Source: Closterium sp. Naga37s-1
Lineage: Eukaryota > Streptophyta > Zygnematophyceae > Desmidiales > Closteriaceae
DNA length: 64,000 nt
Direction of reading: 5' to 3'
NCBI GenBank assembly: GCA_947471745.1
Contig: CANJKZ010000774.1
Coordinates: 3,144,001-3,208,000, forward strand
The first letter of the stretch is position 1. Every line of letters starts with the position of its first letter. This document shows positions 42,654-54,699 of the stretch, piece by piece. The translations under genes and the position numbers were made by a program. A model generated the notes under the pieces. That model had not been told where the DNA came from and did not search any database. It saw only the letters and a list, made by a program, of their open reading frames with translations.

Positions 42654-43623
42654 TTCCCTAGTGGGAACGTTTTTTAAGGGCCCACCACAACTTTTTTTCC
42701 TGCCCTGCCCGAAGCGCGCATCGCGCCCTGCCCGTCGTGGCCCCTTTGTCGCCCGTCACAGCCCCTGCTAGACGCGACCCCTACTGCCTGTCGCGGCCCC
42801 TACTGCCGTCGCGACCCCACCTGCCGTCGCGACCCCACCTGCCGTCGCGGCCCCTACTGCTGTCGCGGCCCTAGCCTGTCGCGGCCCCTGCTGGCGCGGC
42901 CCCCTGCTGGCGCGGCCCCTGCTGACGCGGCCCCCTGCTGACGCGGCCCCCTGCTGTCGCGGCCCCTACTGCCGCGGCCCCCTGCCGTCGCCACCCCTGC
43001 TGACGCGGCCCCTGCTGTCGCGCCCCTGCTGACGCGCCCCACTACTGGCGCGGCCCCCTACTGCCGCGGCCCCCTGCCGTCGCCACCCCTGCTGGCGCGG
43101 CCCCTGCTGTCACGGCCCGGCCCTGCTGACGCGGCCCCCTGCTGGCGCGGCCCCCTGCTGGCGCGGCCCCCCTTGCTGACGCGGCCCCTGCTGTCGCGCC
43201 CCTGCTGACGCGGCCCCCTGCTGGCGCGGCCCCCTGCTGACGCGGCCCCCTGCTGGCGAGGCCCCTACTGACGCGGCCCCTGCTATCGCGCCCCTGCTGG
43301 CGCGCCCCCCTGCTGGCGCGGCCCTTGCTGTTGCGCCCCCAGCTGTCGCGGCCCCTGCTGTCACGGCCCGGCCCTGCACCCGCCCCTGGTAAGCACCCGC
43401 GCCGCCCTGCTGCGCCGCGGCGCCAGTTGCCGAGCCGCGCCGCCCAGCCGAGCTGCGCCGCCCAGCCGAGCCGCGCCGCCCAGCCGAGCCGCGCCACCCA
43501 CTGAGCCGCGCCGCTCTGCCGAGCCGCGCCGCCCTACCGAGCCGCGCCGCCCTACTGAGCCGCACTGCCCTGCACTGCCCTCCTGCCTCTACTGCTACTG
43601 CTGCTACTGCTGCTACTGCTGCT
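42654..43623. repeat. Element C long GC-rich leader
   Basis: About 970 bp of gcggcccctgctg units of 15-18 bp (ctgctggcgcggccc and ctgctgacgcggccc), then gagccgcgccgccc units, then tgctactgc repeats up to the gag ATG. The repeat type differs from A, B and E2 though the position is the same. Confidence 0.85.
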
Positions 43624-46600
43624 ATGGCTAGCCCTACTGTTCTCACCTTTGATGCTGAGGGGCGTGCAGTTGACTTTGACGTGTGGGTTGACGACTTGCA
43701 GCTCTTTCTTCAGTGTGACTCTAGGGATGGGGTATCCCTTTTCGATCACACGTCCGGTGTCTCTACTGCTCCTGCTGCCACGGCTGACAGTACGGTTCGC
43801 TCGCAGTGGACCACTCGTGACGCTGTTGCTCGTCTTGCTGTTCGTAGTCACCTGCCGCCTGCTGAGCGCCCGCATTTTGGCCAGTACAAGACTGCTCAGT
43901 CTTTGTACGACGCTGTAGTTGCGCGCTACTCCTCCCTTGCCACTGCTGCCCTCAGCCGCCTCATGCTACCGTACCTTTTCCCTGACCTTGCCGCCTTTGC
44001 CACAGTCGCTGACCTCGTTGCTCACCTCCGCTCTAGTGACGCCCGCTACCGCGCTGCCCTTCCCACTGAGTTCTGTGCCAAGAACCCCCCCCCCCATGTA
44101 CATCACCCTTTACTACCTAGTCACCTACCTCCCTGACTCCCTTTCTTCAGTCAGGGACCACTTTCTCTCCCTTTGCCCCACCGAGCTCACTGTCGACCTG
44201 CTAGAGGAGTGCCTAGCTGCAGCTGAGAAGAGTATCTTAGCTGTAGGTGCTTCTCGCGGCGACCGTCGCACCCCTTTCTTTGAGGGGTGTTCCCCTGTTC
44301 CCCTTCTCCCCTCTGTTTCTTCTGCTGCTGTTGTCGACCTTGTTGGCACTGAGGAGGTCGGAGCTGCATCTGTCCCTAGTGGGAGACGCCACAACAGCAA
44401 GGGCAAGGGGAGCAAGGGTGGTGGAGGGGACGGCGGGGGCGGCGGCGGAGGCGGTGGAGGAGGCGGAGGGGGTGGTGGTGGAGGTGGGGGTGGTGCCGGG
44501 AGTGGGGGCTTCAGTGGCGGCGGTGGAGGTGGTGGAGGCAGCGGCGGAGGTGGTGGAGGCAGCGGCAGCGGTGGTGGAGGCAGCGGCAGCGGTGGCGGAG
44601 GTGGCGGTGGCGGTGGTGCTGGTCGAGGTGCAGCCGCGCAGCGTGGAGGCTTTGGTGGTAGCCAGCGCCAGCAGCCGCCGCGTTCCCGTGAGATCCCGTC
44701 GGCCCAGCAGCTTCGTGAGTGGTACGCTGGGCGTGGGAGGTCTGGGGGTGCTGGTCCCTGCACTTACGTTCTTCGCACCGGCAGTCATCGTGGGGAGACG
44801 TGTGGGCTGCCACACACTGCGCAGCGCTGCTTCGGTCGCCTGACTGACGCCTGGCGCGCCCAGTTTCCTGACGCTGTTGAGCTCCCTCGTTGGGGTGATC
44901 TGCTTAGGCAGAATGTGGCTATCTTTGATCTTGATTTCGATGCTATCCTTGCTGCCATGTATGCTTTGACTGATAGTGCTGAGGGTGACTGTTACCTGAG
45001 TGTCCCGCCCGACCCGGGCATTGAGGCTGCTGCTCTAGGTGCTAGTGCGTCTGCTGCTCCAGGTACTGGTGAGTCTGCTGCTCCAGGTGCTGGTGAGTCT
45101 GCTCTCTCTGGTACTGCACCTACTGAGGCCTTGCACACTTTCACACTTGACTCTGGTGCTTCGCGCTCTTTCTTTAGAGACAGCACCACACTCACGCCAC
45201 TCAGTCGGCCTGTCGCAGTCTCCCTGGCTGACCCCTCTGGGGGCCCAGTCCTTGCGCACTCTTCCACGGTTCTACCGTGTCCTGCGGCCCCGTCGGGCTT
45301 GCTGTCGGGACTCCACCTCCCCTCGTTCTCTACGAACCTGGTGAGTGGAGCTGACCTCCATGACGCGTGGGTTGACCAGTTCACCCCTGGAGGTCAGCGT
45401 GTGACCCACTGCACCTGCTCTAGGACGGGCCGCCACCTGGCCACGTTCACCCGTCGGCCTGGGTCGAGTCTCTACACACTGACTACTACGCCCCCTCCGG
45501 TCTCTGCGTCTGGTCAGGTAGCCGCATCTAGTCAGGTGTTTGATGCAGCGTCCAGGTCTAGTCCTGTGTCTGCTACCTGCTCGTGTCGTCCTCTGACGCA
45601 CGAGACTCTCCTGTGGCACCACCGCCTTGGTCACCCCTCCCTGCCTCGTCTTCGAGGTATGGCCTCCTGTACCCTTGTCTCGGGTCTCCCCCGGTGCCTT
45701 CCTCCCCTTCCTCCGGGGCCTGCCCCCGCCTGTGCTCCTTGTGTCGAGGGCCGGCAGCGCGCCGCTCCTCACTCCTCCTCGTTCCCTCCGACAAAGGCTC
45801 CCCTGCAGACTCTTCACATGGACGTGTGGGGCCCAGCCCGCGTCCGTGGACAGGGTCACGAGCGTTACTTCCTGCTGGTCGTTGACGACTACTCGCGCTA
45901 CACCTCAGTCTTCCCCTTGCGCAGCAAGGGTGACGTCACTGAGGTGTTGATCGACTGGATCCGCGGTGCTTGTCGCTAGCTCAGCGAGAGTTTCGGCTCG
46001 GACCTTCCTATTCTGCGTCTGCACTCAGACAGAGGTGGTGAGTTTTCCTCCGACCTCCTAAGGGCCTTCTGTCGTGCGGAGGGCATCCGCCAGACGTTCA
46101 CGCTTCCGGCCTCCCCACAGCAAAATGGGATTGCTGAGTGCCGCATTGGCATGGTCATGGACGTCGCTCGTACGTCCATGATCCATGCGGCGGCTCCCCA
46201 TTTTCTGTGGCCGTTCGCGGTTCAGTACGCTGCGCATCAGATCAACCTTCAGCCTCGTGTCTCCTTGCCGGAGACCACACCTACTCTGAGGTGGACGGGG
46301 AAGGTTGGCGATGCGTCCGCGTTCCGTGTCTGGGGATCTCGAGCTTTTGTCCGCGATACTTCAGCGGACAAGCTGTCCTCCCGTGCCGTTTCCTGTGTCT
46401 TCCTTGGCTTCCCCCCTGACGCACCTGGGTGGCAGTTCTACCACCCCACCTCGCGTCGTGTTCTGTCCTCTCAGGACGTCACGTTTGACGAGTCGGTGTC
46501 TTACTACCGTCTCTTTCCCTACCGCGCTGCCTCTCTCCCCCCCCCGCCACTCTTCCTAGCACCAGGTACTCCTCCGGTAGACCCCCTCCCCCCTCAGGGT

Positions 46601-47675
46601 CCTGCCCCCTCAGGTGTGTCTTAGGTAGACCCTGCTGACCCGGTCGAGGTAGCTGTCGACTCAGGTGCTGCTAGGGGTGCTGAGCCTGTGGGTGCGGGGA
46701 CTGGGGGTGCTTAGCCTGTGGGTGCAGGGACTGGGGGTGCGGAGCCTGGGGGTGTGGAGTCTTGGGGTGCTGAGCCTGAGCGTGTGGAGCCTGGGGGTGC
46801 TGTGTCTGGGGGTGCTGAGTCTGGCGGTTCTCCGGGTGTCCCGTTGAGGCGGGAGCCCCTCTCTCCGCAACGGCTTCGTGAGTGGTACGCTCGGCGCTGT
46901 CGCCGTGCTACTGGTGCTGGAGCTGCTGGAGGTGCTGCTGGTGCTGGAGCTGCTGGAGGTGCTGCTGGTGCTTGAGCTACTGGAGGTGCTGCTGGTGCTG
47001 GAGCTGCTTGAGGTGCTGCTGGTGCTGGAGCTGCTGGAGGTGCTGCTGGTGCTGGAGCTGCTGGAGGTCCTGCTGGTGCTAGAGCTGCTGGAGGTGCTGC
47101 TGGTGCTGGAGCTGCTGGAGGTGCTGCTGGTGCTGGAGCTGTTGGAGGTGCTGCTGGTGCTGGAGCTGCTGGAGCCGCTGGTCCTGGAGGTGCTCGTACT
47201 GGAGGTACTGGAGCTGCTGGGACTGGTGGTACTGCAGGCGTTGGAGCTGCAGGTACTGCCGCTGGTGGTGCTGCGGGAGTTGTTACTGGAGACCCTGGAG
47301 CTGAGGGTACTGGTGCTGTCTCTGCTGTTTCTGAAGGCGCTGCGCGGCCGCGGCCGTACTACGTTCCGCTCCTTCAGCAGGTTCTTGGTCTACCGCCTTC
47401 TCCTGGTCCTACTCCTCCGTTACTGAGTCCACCGCCTGTCCAGTCACAGTCGCCGTTACAGCCGTCCTCTCCACTGCCTGGTCCTTCTCCTTACTCTGGA
47501 CCGACTAGAGGTCTTACGGAGCGTCGTGAGCCTGAGTCGCATCCTGTGTCGCCTGTGTCTCGTGCTGCGTCGCCTGTCCGCACTGCTCGCGCTGGTCGTG
47601 TTTTGTGTCCGCGTCCTCCTCCTGTCCCAGGCACTCACTCTATGAAATTGCGTCCTTCCACTGCTCCACAGCGTG
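43624..47675 (+). pseudogene. Element C gag-protease-integrase, broken
   Basis: Gag starts at 43624 (MASPTVLTFDAEG). A run of 11 C at 44085-44095, against 10 in B, shifts the frame, and the protein continues in the frame 43919-45979. Features: Gly-rich tract 44415-44620, Cys/His motif ETCGLPHTAQRC, protease DSGASRSFF near 45150, pre-integrase LLWHHRLGHPS, integrase DVWGP near 45820. A TAG at 45977-45979 stands where B has CAG. The rest of integrase is in 46151-46624, ending at another TAG where B has CAG. The Gly/Ala linker has further stops. Confidence 0.92.
46905..47290. repeat. Gly/Ala linker minisatellite in element C
   Basis: A 24-bp unit (ggtgctgctggtgctggagc) repeats about twelve times. 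Frames on the plus strand read either GAAGGAAGA or LELLEVLLV. Only the former matches the family. Confidence 0.9.
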
Positions 47676-47676
47676 T

Positions 47677-48529
47677 TGTTAGAGACTAAGGACGGAGTCT
47701 ATGAAGATTAAGGGCCGAAATATCTCAAAATCGTCAACTACAATTCTGGACAGAGAAGTTGTCGTCAGAAGAAACGTCGTCGAAGATTTACGCACGATGA
47801 GAATTCTCTCAAACTCGAGTATGTTGTAGCCCTTGACCGTGGCTATCTTTCCCAATTTGAATAGTATCAAAATATGAAGTATAACTCGAGTTATGAAATT
47901 CGGCGCACTAGGGGGTATGCTGCCATAGAAAACGTAACTCAATCACAATTATCTCATAAGTTCACACAAGAAAGTTGGAGTAGCAAGAACCAGGTAGAAG
48001 AGGATGAGGAGGACGAGAGAGAAGGTCCCAAGAGAGTCCCCAACCAAGGAAACCCCATACCACACAAATCCCCCCTCTATAGGCACCCCAACTTTGACAT
48101 TTGTCACTTTCCCAACTCATGCCATCCACCTCACCCAACTTGGCCACACTTGCCAACATGGTTTGGCTTCTCCCAACCACTTGGCATCATCTACAGTGAT
48201 GGTGACGAATTTCCCAACCCCCAAAAGTCTGTACCCCATATTGAGTCAACCCGCAAATTCCCATAGTCGCTGCATCTCAATCAAAACTTCGAACGATCAT
48301 ATCTTTCTCGTTCTTGCTCCGATCAAGGCGATTCTCGGTTCGTCGGGAAGCTCTTGAGCAGAGGAGTCACTTCAGATATCTGCTCAAGCCAAATAACATT
48401 CACACACACTCAGAAAATCCAAACAACACCAAACACAAATTCTTGCACACGCTCACACCCAGCATGCAACACACGAACATATGATGGGAGGCAGACAGAC
48501 GTGAATGCAAATGATAGCATCACATAACA
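47677..48529 (-). repeat. Element D 3' LTR (853 bp)
   Basis: Paired with 53257-54109. Unlike the rest of the window it is AT-balanced. Open frames inside (47874-48266 and its copy 53454-53846) are present in both LTRs and have no known domain. Confidence 0.96.
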
Positions 48530-48586
48530 AACTCCCCCTCTGGCTGCCAACCATCATCCCACATGCCATAGCTCAAGCATGCACCC

Positions 48587-50341
48587 TCAATGCACACTCA
48601 TTCCAGCAAGCTTCATCCCCTTCCAATGCTCATTTTCAGCCAGGCGCTTGGTGAGAATGTCTGCCGCTTGTTGCTGGGTCTTCACAATCTCCAACCGCAC
48701 TTCCTTGTCCAGGAGCCTCCTCACCCAGTGCCACTTTGGCCTGATGTTCTTTGTCAGGCCATGAAGACATGCATTCTTTGCAAGCTTCACAGCCGACTCA
48801 TTGTCACAAAACATTACTGTCGGCTCCCTCTGACAAACACCAATCTCCTCCAACAAACGCCTCAGCCACACCACCTCCTTCACCCCATGATGAAGGGCCA
48901 TGTACTCGGTCTCACACGAGGACAGCCCCACCTCGTTCTGCTTCTTGCTGCGCCAGCTCACTGCACCACCTCCAAACAGGCACACATAGCCTCCAATGCT
49001 GGTGCCATCCGCCTTCACAGAGTTGAAGCTAGCGTCGGTGTAGCAAGTCAAGAGAATCTCTCCCTTGCCCAAATCAGCAGCACCCCGTTGCTGCCTTTGC
49101 CTCACAGCACTGTACTCCAAACCCACAGATGCTGTAGCACTCACATAGCGGACCAACCTCTTGGCCGCTTCTAGCTGCTCATGACTGGGGCGTGAGACCA
49201 TACGAGCAAGCCTGGATGTAGCAAAGGCAATGTCAGGCCGCGTGTGGTTTGCCGCATAATTGAGTGCCCCCACCATGGAATGAAACAGCTTCCTGTCATT
49301 CTCACCCACCACCTCCTCATCAGCACAGGGCTCCACAGTGAAACCCGAAGGTAGTGGGGTGGCTGGCTTTCCTCCATCTTGCAGCCCATACTTCTCAGCC
49401 AGCCCCTCACAGTACTTCCTCTGGTGCAACCTCAACACTCCCTTGTCAAGGTCTCTCTCCACATGCATCCCAAGGTAATACTTGACATCTCCCATCTTCG
49501 AGCACTTGAACTGCATCTCCAGCATCTCCTCCACACGCTCAATCATTGCAGATGACTCAGAGAAGAGAAGGATGTCATCCACATACACCAGGAGCATGAG
49601 GAACTGCTCCTTCTCTTGTAGCAGGAAAAAGCTGTGATCACACTCGCTCTTCTTGAACCCCCCAGCCAGCAGTGTCTCCTCCAGCTTGTGGTACCATGCA
49701 CGAGGAGCCTGCTTCAAGCCATAGATGGCCTTCTTCAGCCTGCACACCCTGCCGCTCCCATCATCCAACCCCTCAGGCTGCTGCATGTACAGCTCCTCCA
49801 GAATGATCCCATTGAGGAAAGCAGTTGTGATATCCATCTGCTTGATCCTCCATCCGCGGTTTGCAGCCGTTGCCAACGACACCCTCAGTGTCGTTCCTTT
49901 CCCCACAGGAGCAAATATCTCATCGAAGTCCTTCCCCTTTGTCTGCTGGAACCCCTTAGCCACAAGCCTTGACTTGTAGTGGGTCAGCTCCCCATCAGGT
50001 CCATACTTGTGCCTAAAGATCAGCTTCGAAGAGATTGCCTTCTTCCCAAGAGGCAGCTCACACAACTCCCACGTTTCATTCTCCAGAAGAGAGTCATACT
50101 CCTCCTTCACACTCTGCTTCCACTTCTCAGCATCGGGCCCACTCAAGGCCTCAGCTAGCGTCTTGGGCTCAGGGACGGCTGCCCAGTAGCAGTGTGCTAT
50201 CTCATCCTCATCACATTGCTCAGCCACACTCCCAGCCCGTACCACATTTGGCTTTCCAAAGCTAGGATTGGTCAGCCTGTTAGGAGGGGGCACATCCCTC
50301 CTAGGACGGTCTGGCGGACGTTGGGTACATGGTGGAGCATC

Positions 50342-50377
<36 letters not shown>

Positions 50378-53081
50378 CTCAGGTTCTCCCCCATCTTCAG
50401 TCACCCCAGAGATCTCCTCATCTGAGACAGTGACCTGCACTTGCCTTGAAGGCCGCTGCACCTCATCAGCCTCAATGATCAGCGGTGTAGTAGGAAGCTT
50501 CTGCTACTGCTGCTTCCACTCCTTGTAATACAAGGACTCAAGGAACTTCACATCCCTTGACACAGTCAGCTGCTGGCTGGTCAAGTCCCATATCAACCAG
50601 CCCTTGTGATCCTTAGCAAGCCCCAAGTGTACTTCCCATCTCCCAGAAGCCTCCAACTTTCCCCTCTTCTCCTTAGGCACATGAAACACCACCATGCAGC
50701 CGTAGGCTCTCAGCATGTTGACTGCTGGTGCACTCCTATACCACTTGGTGTAGGGGACCCATTGCTTGTCCCCCACAGTCGCCAACACCCTGTTCTTCAC
50801 AAGGGCGACCTGCCGCAGTGCAGTCACCCAAAACGGATCCGGCAGCCCTGCACGCCCAAGGAGAGTGCGAGCACCTTCCTGCAGGGTCCGGTTGAAGCGC
50901 TCAGCCACGCCGTTCTGCTGAGGGTTGTAGGGAACCGTGAGCTGATGCTGGATCCCCTTCTTCTTCAGCACCGCCTCAAAATCAGCGCCAATGAATTCTC
51001 CCCCGTTGTCAGTGCGGATCACCTTCACCTTGTGTCCGCTCTCCCTTTTGAGCTCTCGGCATCCACTCCTTAAGAACAGCCGCTGCCACTTCCCCCTTAG
51101 TCTTGAGAGGGTACACCCACACGGCACGCGTGTGGTCGTCCACAATGGTTAAGAAGTAGCGGCTGCCCGAGAGAGAAGGGGCCCTCGTAGGGCCCACCAC
51201 ATCCATGTGCACAAGCGCGAGCGGGGCCTTGGCTGGTCCCGTGCCGCTGCTGAAGGGAAACTTTGTGAACTTGGTCTCAAGGCATGTAGGGCAGCTCCCA
51301 ATCTCCTTCACTGCCCCTTTCACCTCCAACCCCTTCAAGCTCCCATCCTTCACCAACTTCTGCAGCATAGGAAAATTCACATGACACAGCCTCTCGTGCC
51401 ACGTCTCCCAATCAGCCTCACCACTCCTAGATGAAGCCTTTGCCCATGCAGCTGTCGCATCCACACCAGCAAGCACCTCACCATGTGGCTGCTGTGGCTG
51501 CTGCACCTTCTTGACTGCATCCAGAGCCCCATCAGATGGTGCAGTCTCCTCTCCTCCTGCAGTTGCCTTTGCCGTTGCTGCTGCCGCTGCCGTTGCTGGT
51601 AGTTTCCCGTTCCAAGGGATAATGGGCAGCTGCCATAGGTCCTTGATGCAGCTGCTCTTCTCCTCCAAATCCCACAGCAGCAATTTCCCAAGCTTTGCAC
51701 GGCAGCTGGTTGGACCGAAGGTAACTTTAGCCTTGCTCTTCTGCAGCCGGCGCACAGAAAGAAGGTTAGCGGACAAGCCTTCAACCAACAGCACATTCCC
51801 CAGCCCCACAAGCCCCCCATTGGCTCCCATTACCTTGGCATTCCCAACACCAATCACAGGGAGCAAAGCACCTGAAGCGGCAGCCACAAACTTAATATTT
51901 CCGGGGGGCTTTACCTCGTCAAGCAAATCTGCCCGTGGGGTCATGTGACTTGTGCAACCTGAATCTATCACCCAGTGAGTGAGGGGGTGCATCACAACCT
52001 TCCCAACTGAGCCCACATCACTTTCACTCCCTTTCACATCCTCAACCATGAGGAACATCCCAGGGTCGGCTTTACCATGTGCACCTGAACCTTGTGCACC
52101 TGAACCTTGCACAGCGCCACCTCGTGCACGTTCACCATTTCGGGGCTTCATGCCTGGGGGTGCCCATCCCTCAGGCCGGCTAAAACACTTGAACCACGGG
52201 TGTCCAGCCTTCTTGCAGTACCAGCACGCTCCCTCCATTCGGGTACTCCCCCTGCCACCAGAGCTCCCATGCCCCTCGTTATAGTCACCTCGGCCTCTCC
52301 CTCTGCCAAAGCCTCTCCCACGGCCTCGGCCTCTCCCTCCCCCTCTTCCTCTGCTGCCTCCTGCAGCTCCATACCCCTCAGCAGTTTTGTTGGCAGCACC
52401 ACCACCCATGTGGCGCCTGCGGAAGTCCTCCTGCAGAATCTGCTGCCGTAGCCACTCAGGTGTCCACTGGTCCTGCTGAGTGTTGAGGGTGGGGATGAGG
52501 TTGTCCCACGAGTTGTCGAGCACCGAGATGATCTTGGTGCACTGCTGCATCTGCGACACATTGCTGCCCGCCGCTGCCATCCTCGCATAGGTGTCCTTGA
52601 TCTTGTCAAGGACCGGCTTCACATCATCGCCCGGTCGCATGGAGAGGGCAGCCAGCTCCTTCTCCAGCACAATCACCATCGACAGCGTGTTGGGCTAAAT
52701 CACGTCGCGCAGTAGCTTCCACGCCTTTGGTCCGGAATCATCCAACTCCACCAAATCCTTGATGTGTTGGAACATTTCGTTGTTGACCGATTGGAGGATT
52801 AGGTCGTACAGCACCGCACTCTTCTCAATCCACCGATCGCGGGCATCTCCTTCATCCGGCATCTTATCTTCACCCATCGCAAGTTTCAGCAGCTTGTAGC
52901 GCTTGAATGCACTCCGCATCCGCCCGCTCCATTCCTCATAGTTTGAGCCATCCAATGCCTTGATCTTGGATGGTGGCGGCTCATTTCTCTTCTTAGCTGC
53001 ATCTCCACTCCCTTGACTCATTTCCTCTGCTCCCAAACACAGGTTCCAGCTCCCCCTTTGCTGTCCACACCGAAGTCCCAC
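48587..53081 (-). pseudogene. Element D gag-pol, three disruptions
   Basis: Gag starts at 53081 and continues past a TAG at 52692-52694 into 51009-52679, with a CCHC knuckle (CWYCKKAGHPWFKC near 52200), protease DSGCTSHMT near 51950, and pre-integrase WHERLCHVNF near 51390. A frameshift near 51060 moves into 50504-51145 with integrase TDNGGEF and NGVAERFNRTL. A TAG at 50501-50503 inside a CAG run separates the last piece 48587-50461: RT with AIYGLKQAPRAWY and YVDDILLF near 49580, RNase H with SSCETEYMAL. Catalytic motifs are canonical. It is a distinct copia lineage from the other elements. Confidence 0.95.
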
Positions 53082-53256
53082 TCAAGTTCCACAAGTGTCG
53101 GCACCAACGAAATTTCGGCAGAGTTTCCCCTTAGCGGAAGTCACATGCAACCTCCAGAACTCCACTTAGGCACGCCCACAGGCCATGGCGGGTCTAGGAG
53201 GGTCTTCACACATCAGTAGACTCTTCAAAAAGTCCTTAATCAGCTCTGATACCACT

Positions 53257-54109
53257 TGTTAGAGACTAAGGACGGAGTCTATGAAGATTAAGGGCCGAAA
53301 TATCTCAAAATCGTCAACTACATTTCTGGACAGAGAAGTCGTCGTCAGAAGAAACGTCGTCGACGATTAACGCACGATGAGAATTCTCTCAAACTCGAGT
53401 ATGTTGTAGCCCTTGACCGTGGCTATCTTTCCCAATTTGAATAGTATCAAAATATGAAGTATAACTCGAGTTATGAAATTCGGCGCACTAGGGGGTATGC
53501 TGCCATAGAAAACGTAACTCAATCACAATTATCTCATAAGTTCACACAAGAAAGTTGGAGTAGCAAGAACCAGGTAGAAGAGGATGAGGAGGACGAGAGA
53601 GAAGGTCCCAAGAGGGTCCCCAACCAAGGAAACCCCATACCACACAAATCCCCCCTCTATAGGCACCCCAACTTTGACATTTGTCACTTTCCCAACTCAT
53701 GCCATCCACCTCACCCAACTTGGCCACACTTGCCAACATGGTTTGGCTTCTCCCAACCACTTGGCATCATCTACAGTGATGGTGACGAATTTCCCAACCC
53801 CCAAAAGTCCGTACCCCATATTGAGTCAACCCGCAAATTCCCATAGTCGCTGCATCTCAATCAAAACTTCGAACGATCATATCTTTCTCGTTCTTGCTCC
53901 GATCAAGGCGATTCTCGGTTCGTTGGGAAGCTCTTGAGCAGAGGAGTCACTTCAGATATCTGCTCAAGCCAAATAACATTCACACACACTCAGAAAATCC
54001 AAACAACACCAAACACAAATTCTTGCACACGCTCACACCACGCATGCAACACACGAACATATGATGGGAGGCAGACAGACGTGAATGCAAATGATAGCAT
54101 CACATAACA
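53257..54109 (-). repeat. Element D 5' LTR (853 bp), shared with a second copy
   Basis: Serves as 5' LTR of D and, at the same time, as 3' LTR of the truncated copy at 54110-54353. Confidence 0.95.
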
Positions 54110-54353
54110 AACTCCCCCTCTGGCTGCCTACCATCATCCCACATGCCATAGCTCAAGCATGCACCCTCAATGCACACTCATTCCAGCAAGCTTCATCCCC
54201 TTCCAATGCTCATTTTCAGCTAGGCGCTTGGTGAGAATGTCTGCCGCTTGCTGCTGGGTCTTCACAATCTCCAACCGCACTTCCTTGTCCAGGAGCCTCC
54301 TCACCCAGTGCCACTTTGGCCTGATGTGCTTTGTCAGGCCATGAAGACATGCA
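54110..54353 (-). mobile_element. Truncated tandem copy of element D
   Basis: This repeats 48530-48773 (polypurine tract, pol stop and RNase H C-terminus) with about four differences, then breaks at 54353 where the LTR of F begins. D is therefore the left unit of an LTR-internal-LTR-internal tandem. Confidence 0.93.
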
Positions 54354-54670
54354 TGTCAGATTTATATGACATAGCTACTGTAGGCTATAGTGGGGTAGCA
54401 CATATGGGGTACAGTTTTCTAGGGTTTGCTTCTTGTACCCAACTTTCACTTAGTCATTCCATTCCTCGTTTCTTCTCATGGTATCGAGCAGGTTCCCTAG
54501 TGGGAACGATTCCTAGGGCCCACCACCACGAAATTTTTTTTTCCTGCCCGGAGCGCGTTTTGCGCCGGCCCGAGTCGCGCCGCCCTTTCGGCCCGTCGCG
54601 CCAGTCGCGCCCGTCGCGCCCGTCGCGCCCATCGCCACCTACCTCCGCGGCCCCGCCACCTACCTTCGCG
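54354..54670 (+). mobile_element. Short-LTR copia remnant F (5' LTR and leader)
   Basis: The LTR 54354-54478 (125 bp) runs tgtcagattt to ttcttctca, followed by tggtatcgagcagg, a copia-type primer site. The leader ttccctagtgggaac ... gggcccacc matches that of C. After about 190 bp of cgtcgcgcc repeats it stops, near 54670, against minus-strand gag sequence of E2. It inserted into the truncated D copy. The five bases before it are atgca. Confidence 0.85.
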
Positions 54671-54699
54671 GTCGAGCGAGAGGAGGCAGATGGGACTAC

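Larger units (their letters stand above)
42508..47676 (+). mobile_element. Short-LTR Ty1/copia element C, 3' half lost
   Basis: Plus-strand element of the same family as B with 5' LTR, primer site, leader, gag, protease, integrase and linker. It stops abruptly at 47676 where the LTR of D begins. RT, RNase H and the 3' LTR are not found to the right of D, so the right half was deleted or displaced. The five bases left of the LTR are ggttg and have no visible partner. Confidence 0.93.
47677..54109 (-). mobile_element. Ty1/copia element D with 853-bp LTRs
   Basis: LTRs at 47677-48529 (3') and 53257-54109 (5') start tgttagagac and end cacataaca, an exact 5580-bp offset, with about nine differences by eye. 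The primer site TGGTATCAGAGC (minus, 53243-53254) is the canonical copia initiator-tRNA-Met site, two bases from the LTR. The polypurine tract is at 48530-48541. It inserted into element C: the five bases before the left LTR are cgtgt. A partial second copy follows the right LTR, so no matching duplication is seen. Confidence 0.96.

Noticed and set aside
47874..48266. 130-codon frame conserved in two copies (also 53454-53846)
   Set aside because: Both copies are inside the D LTRs. Conservation reflects LTR pairing, not selection.
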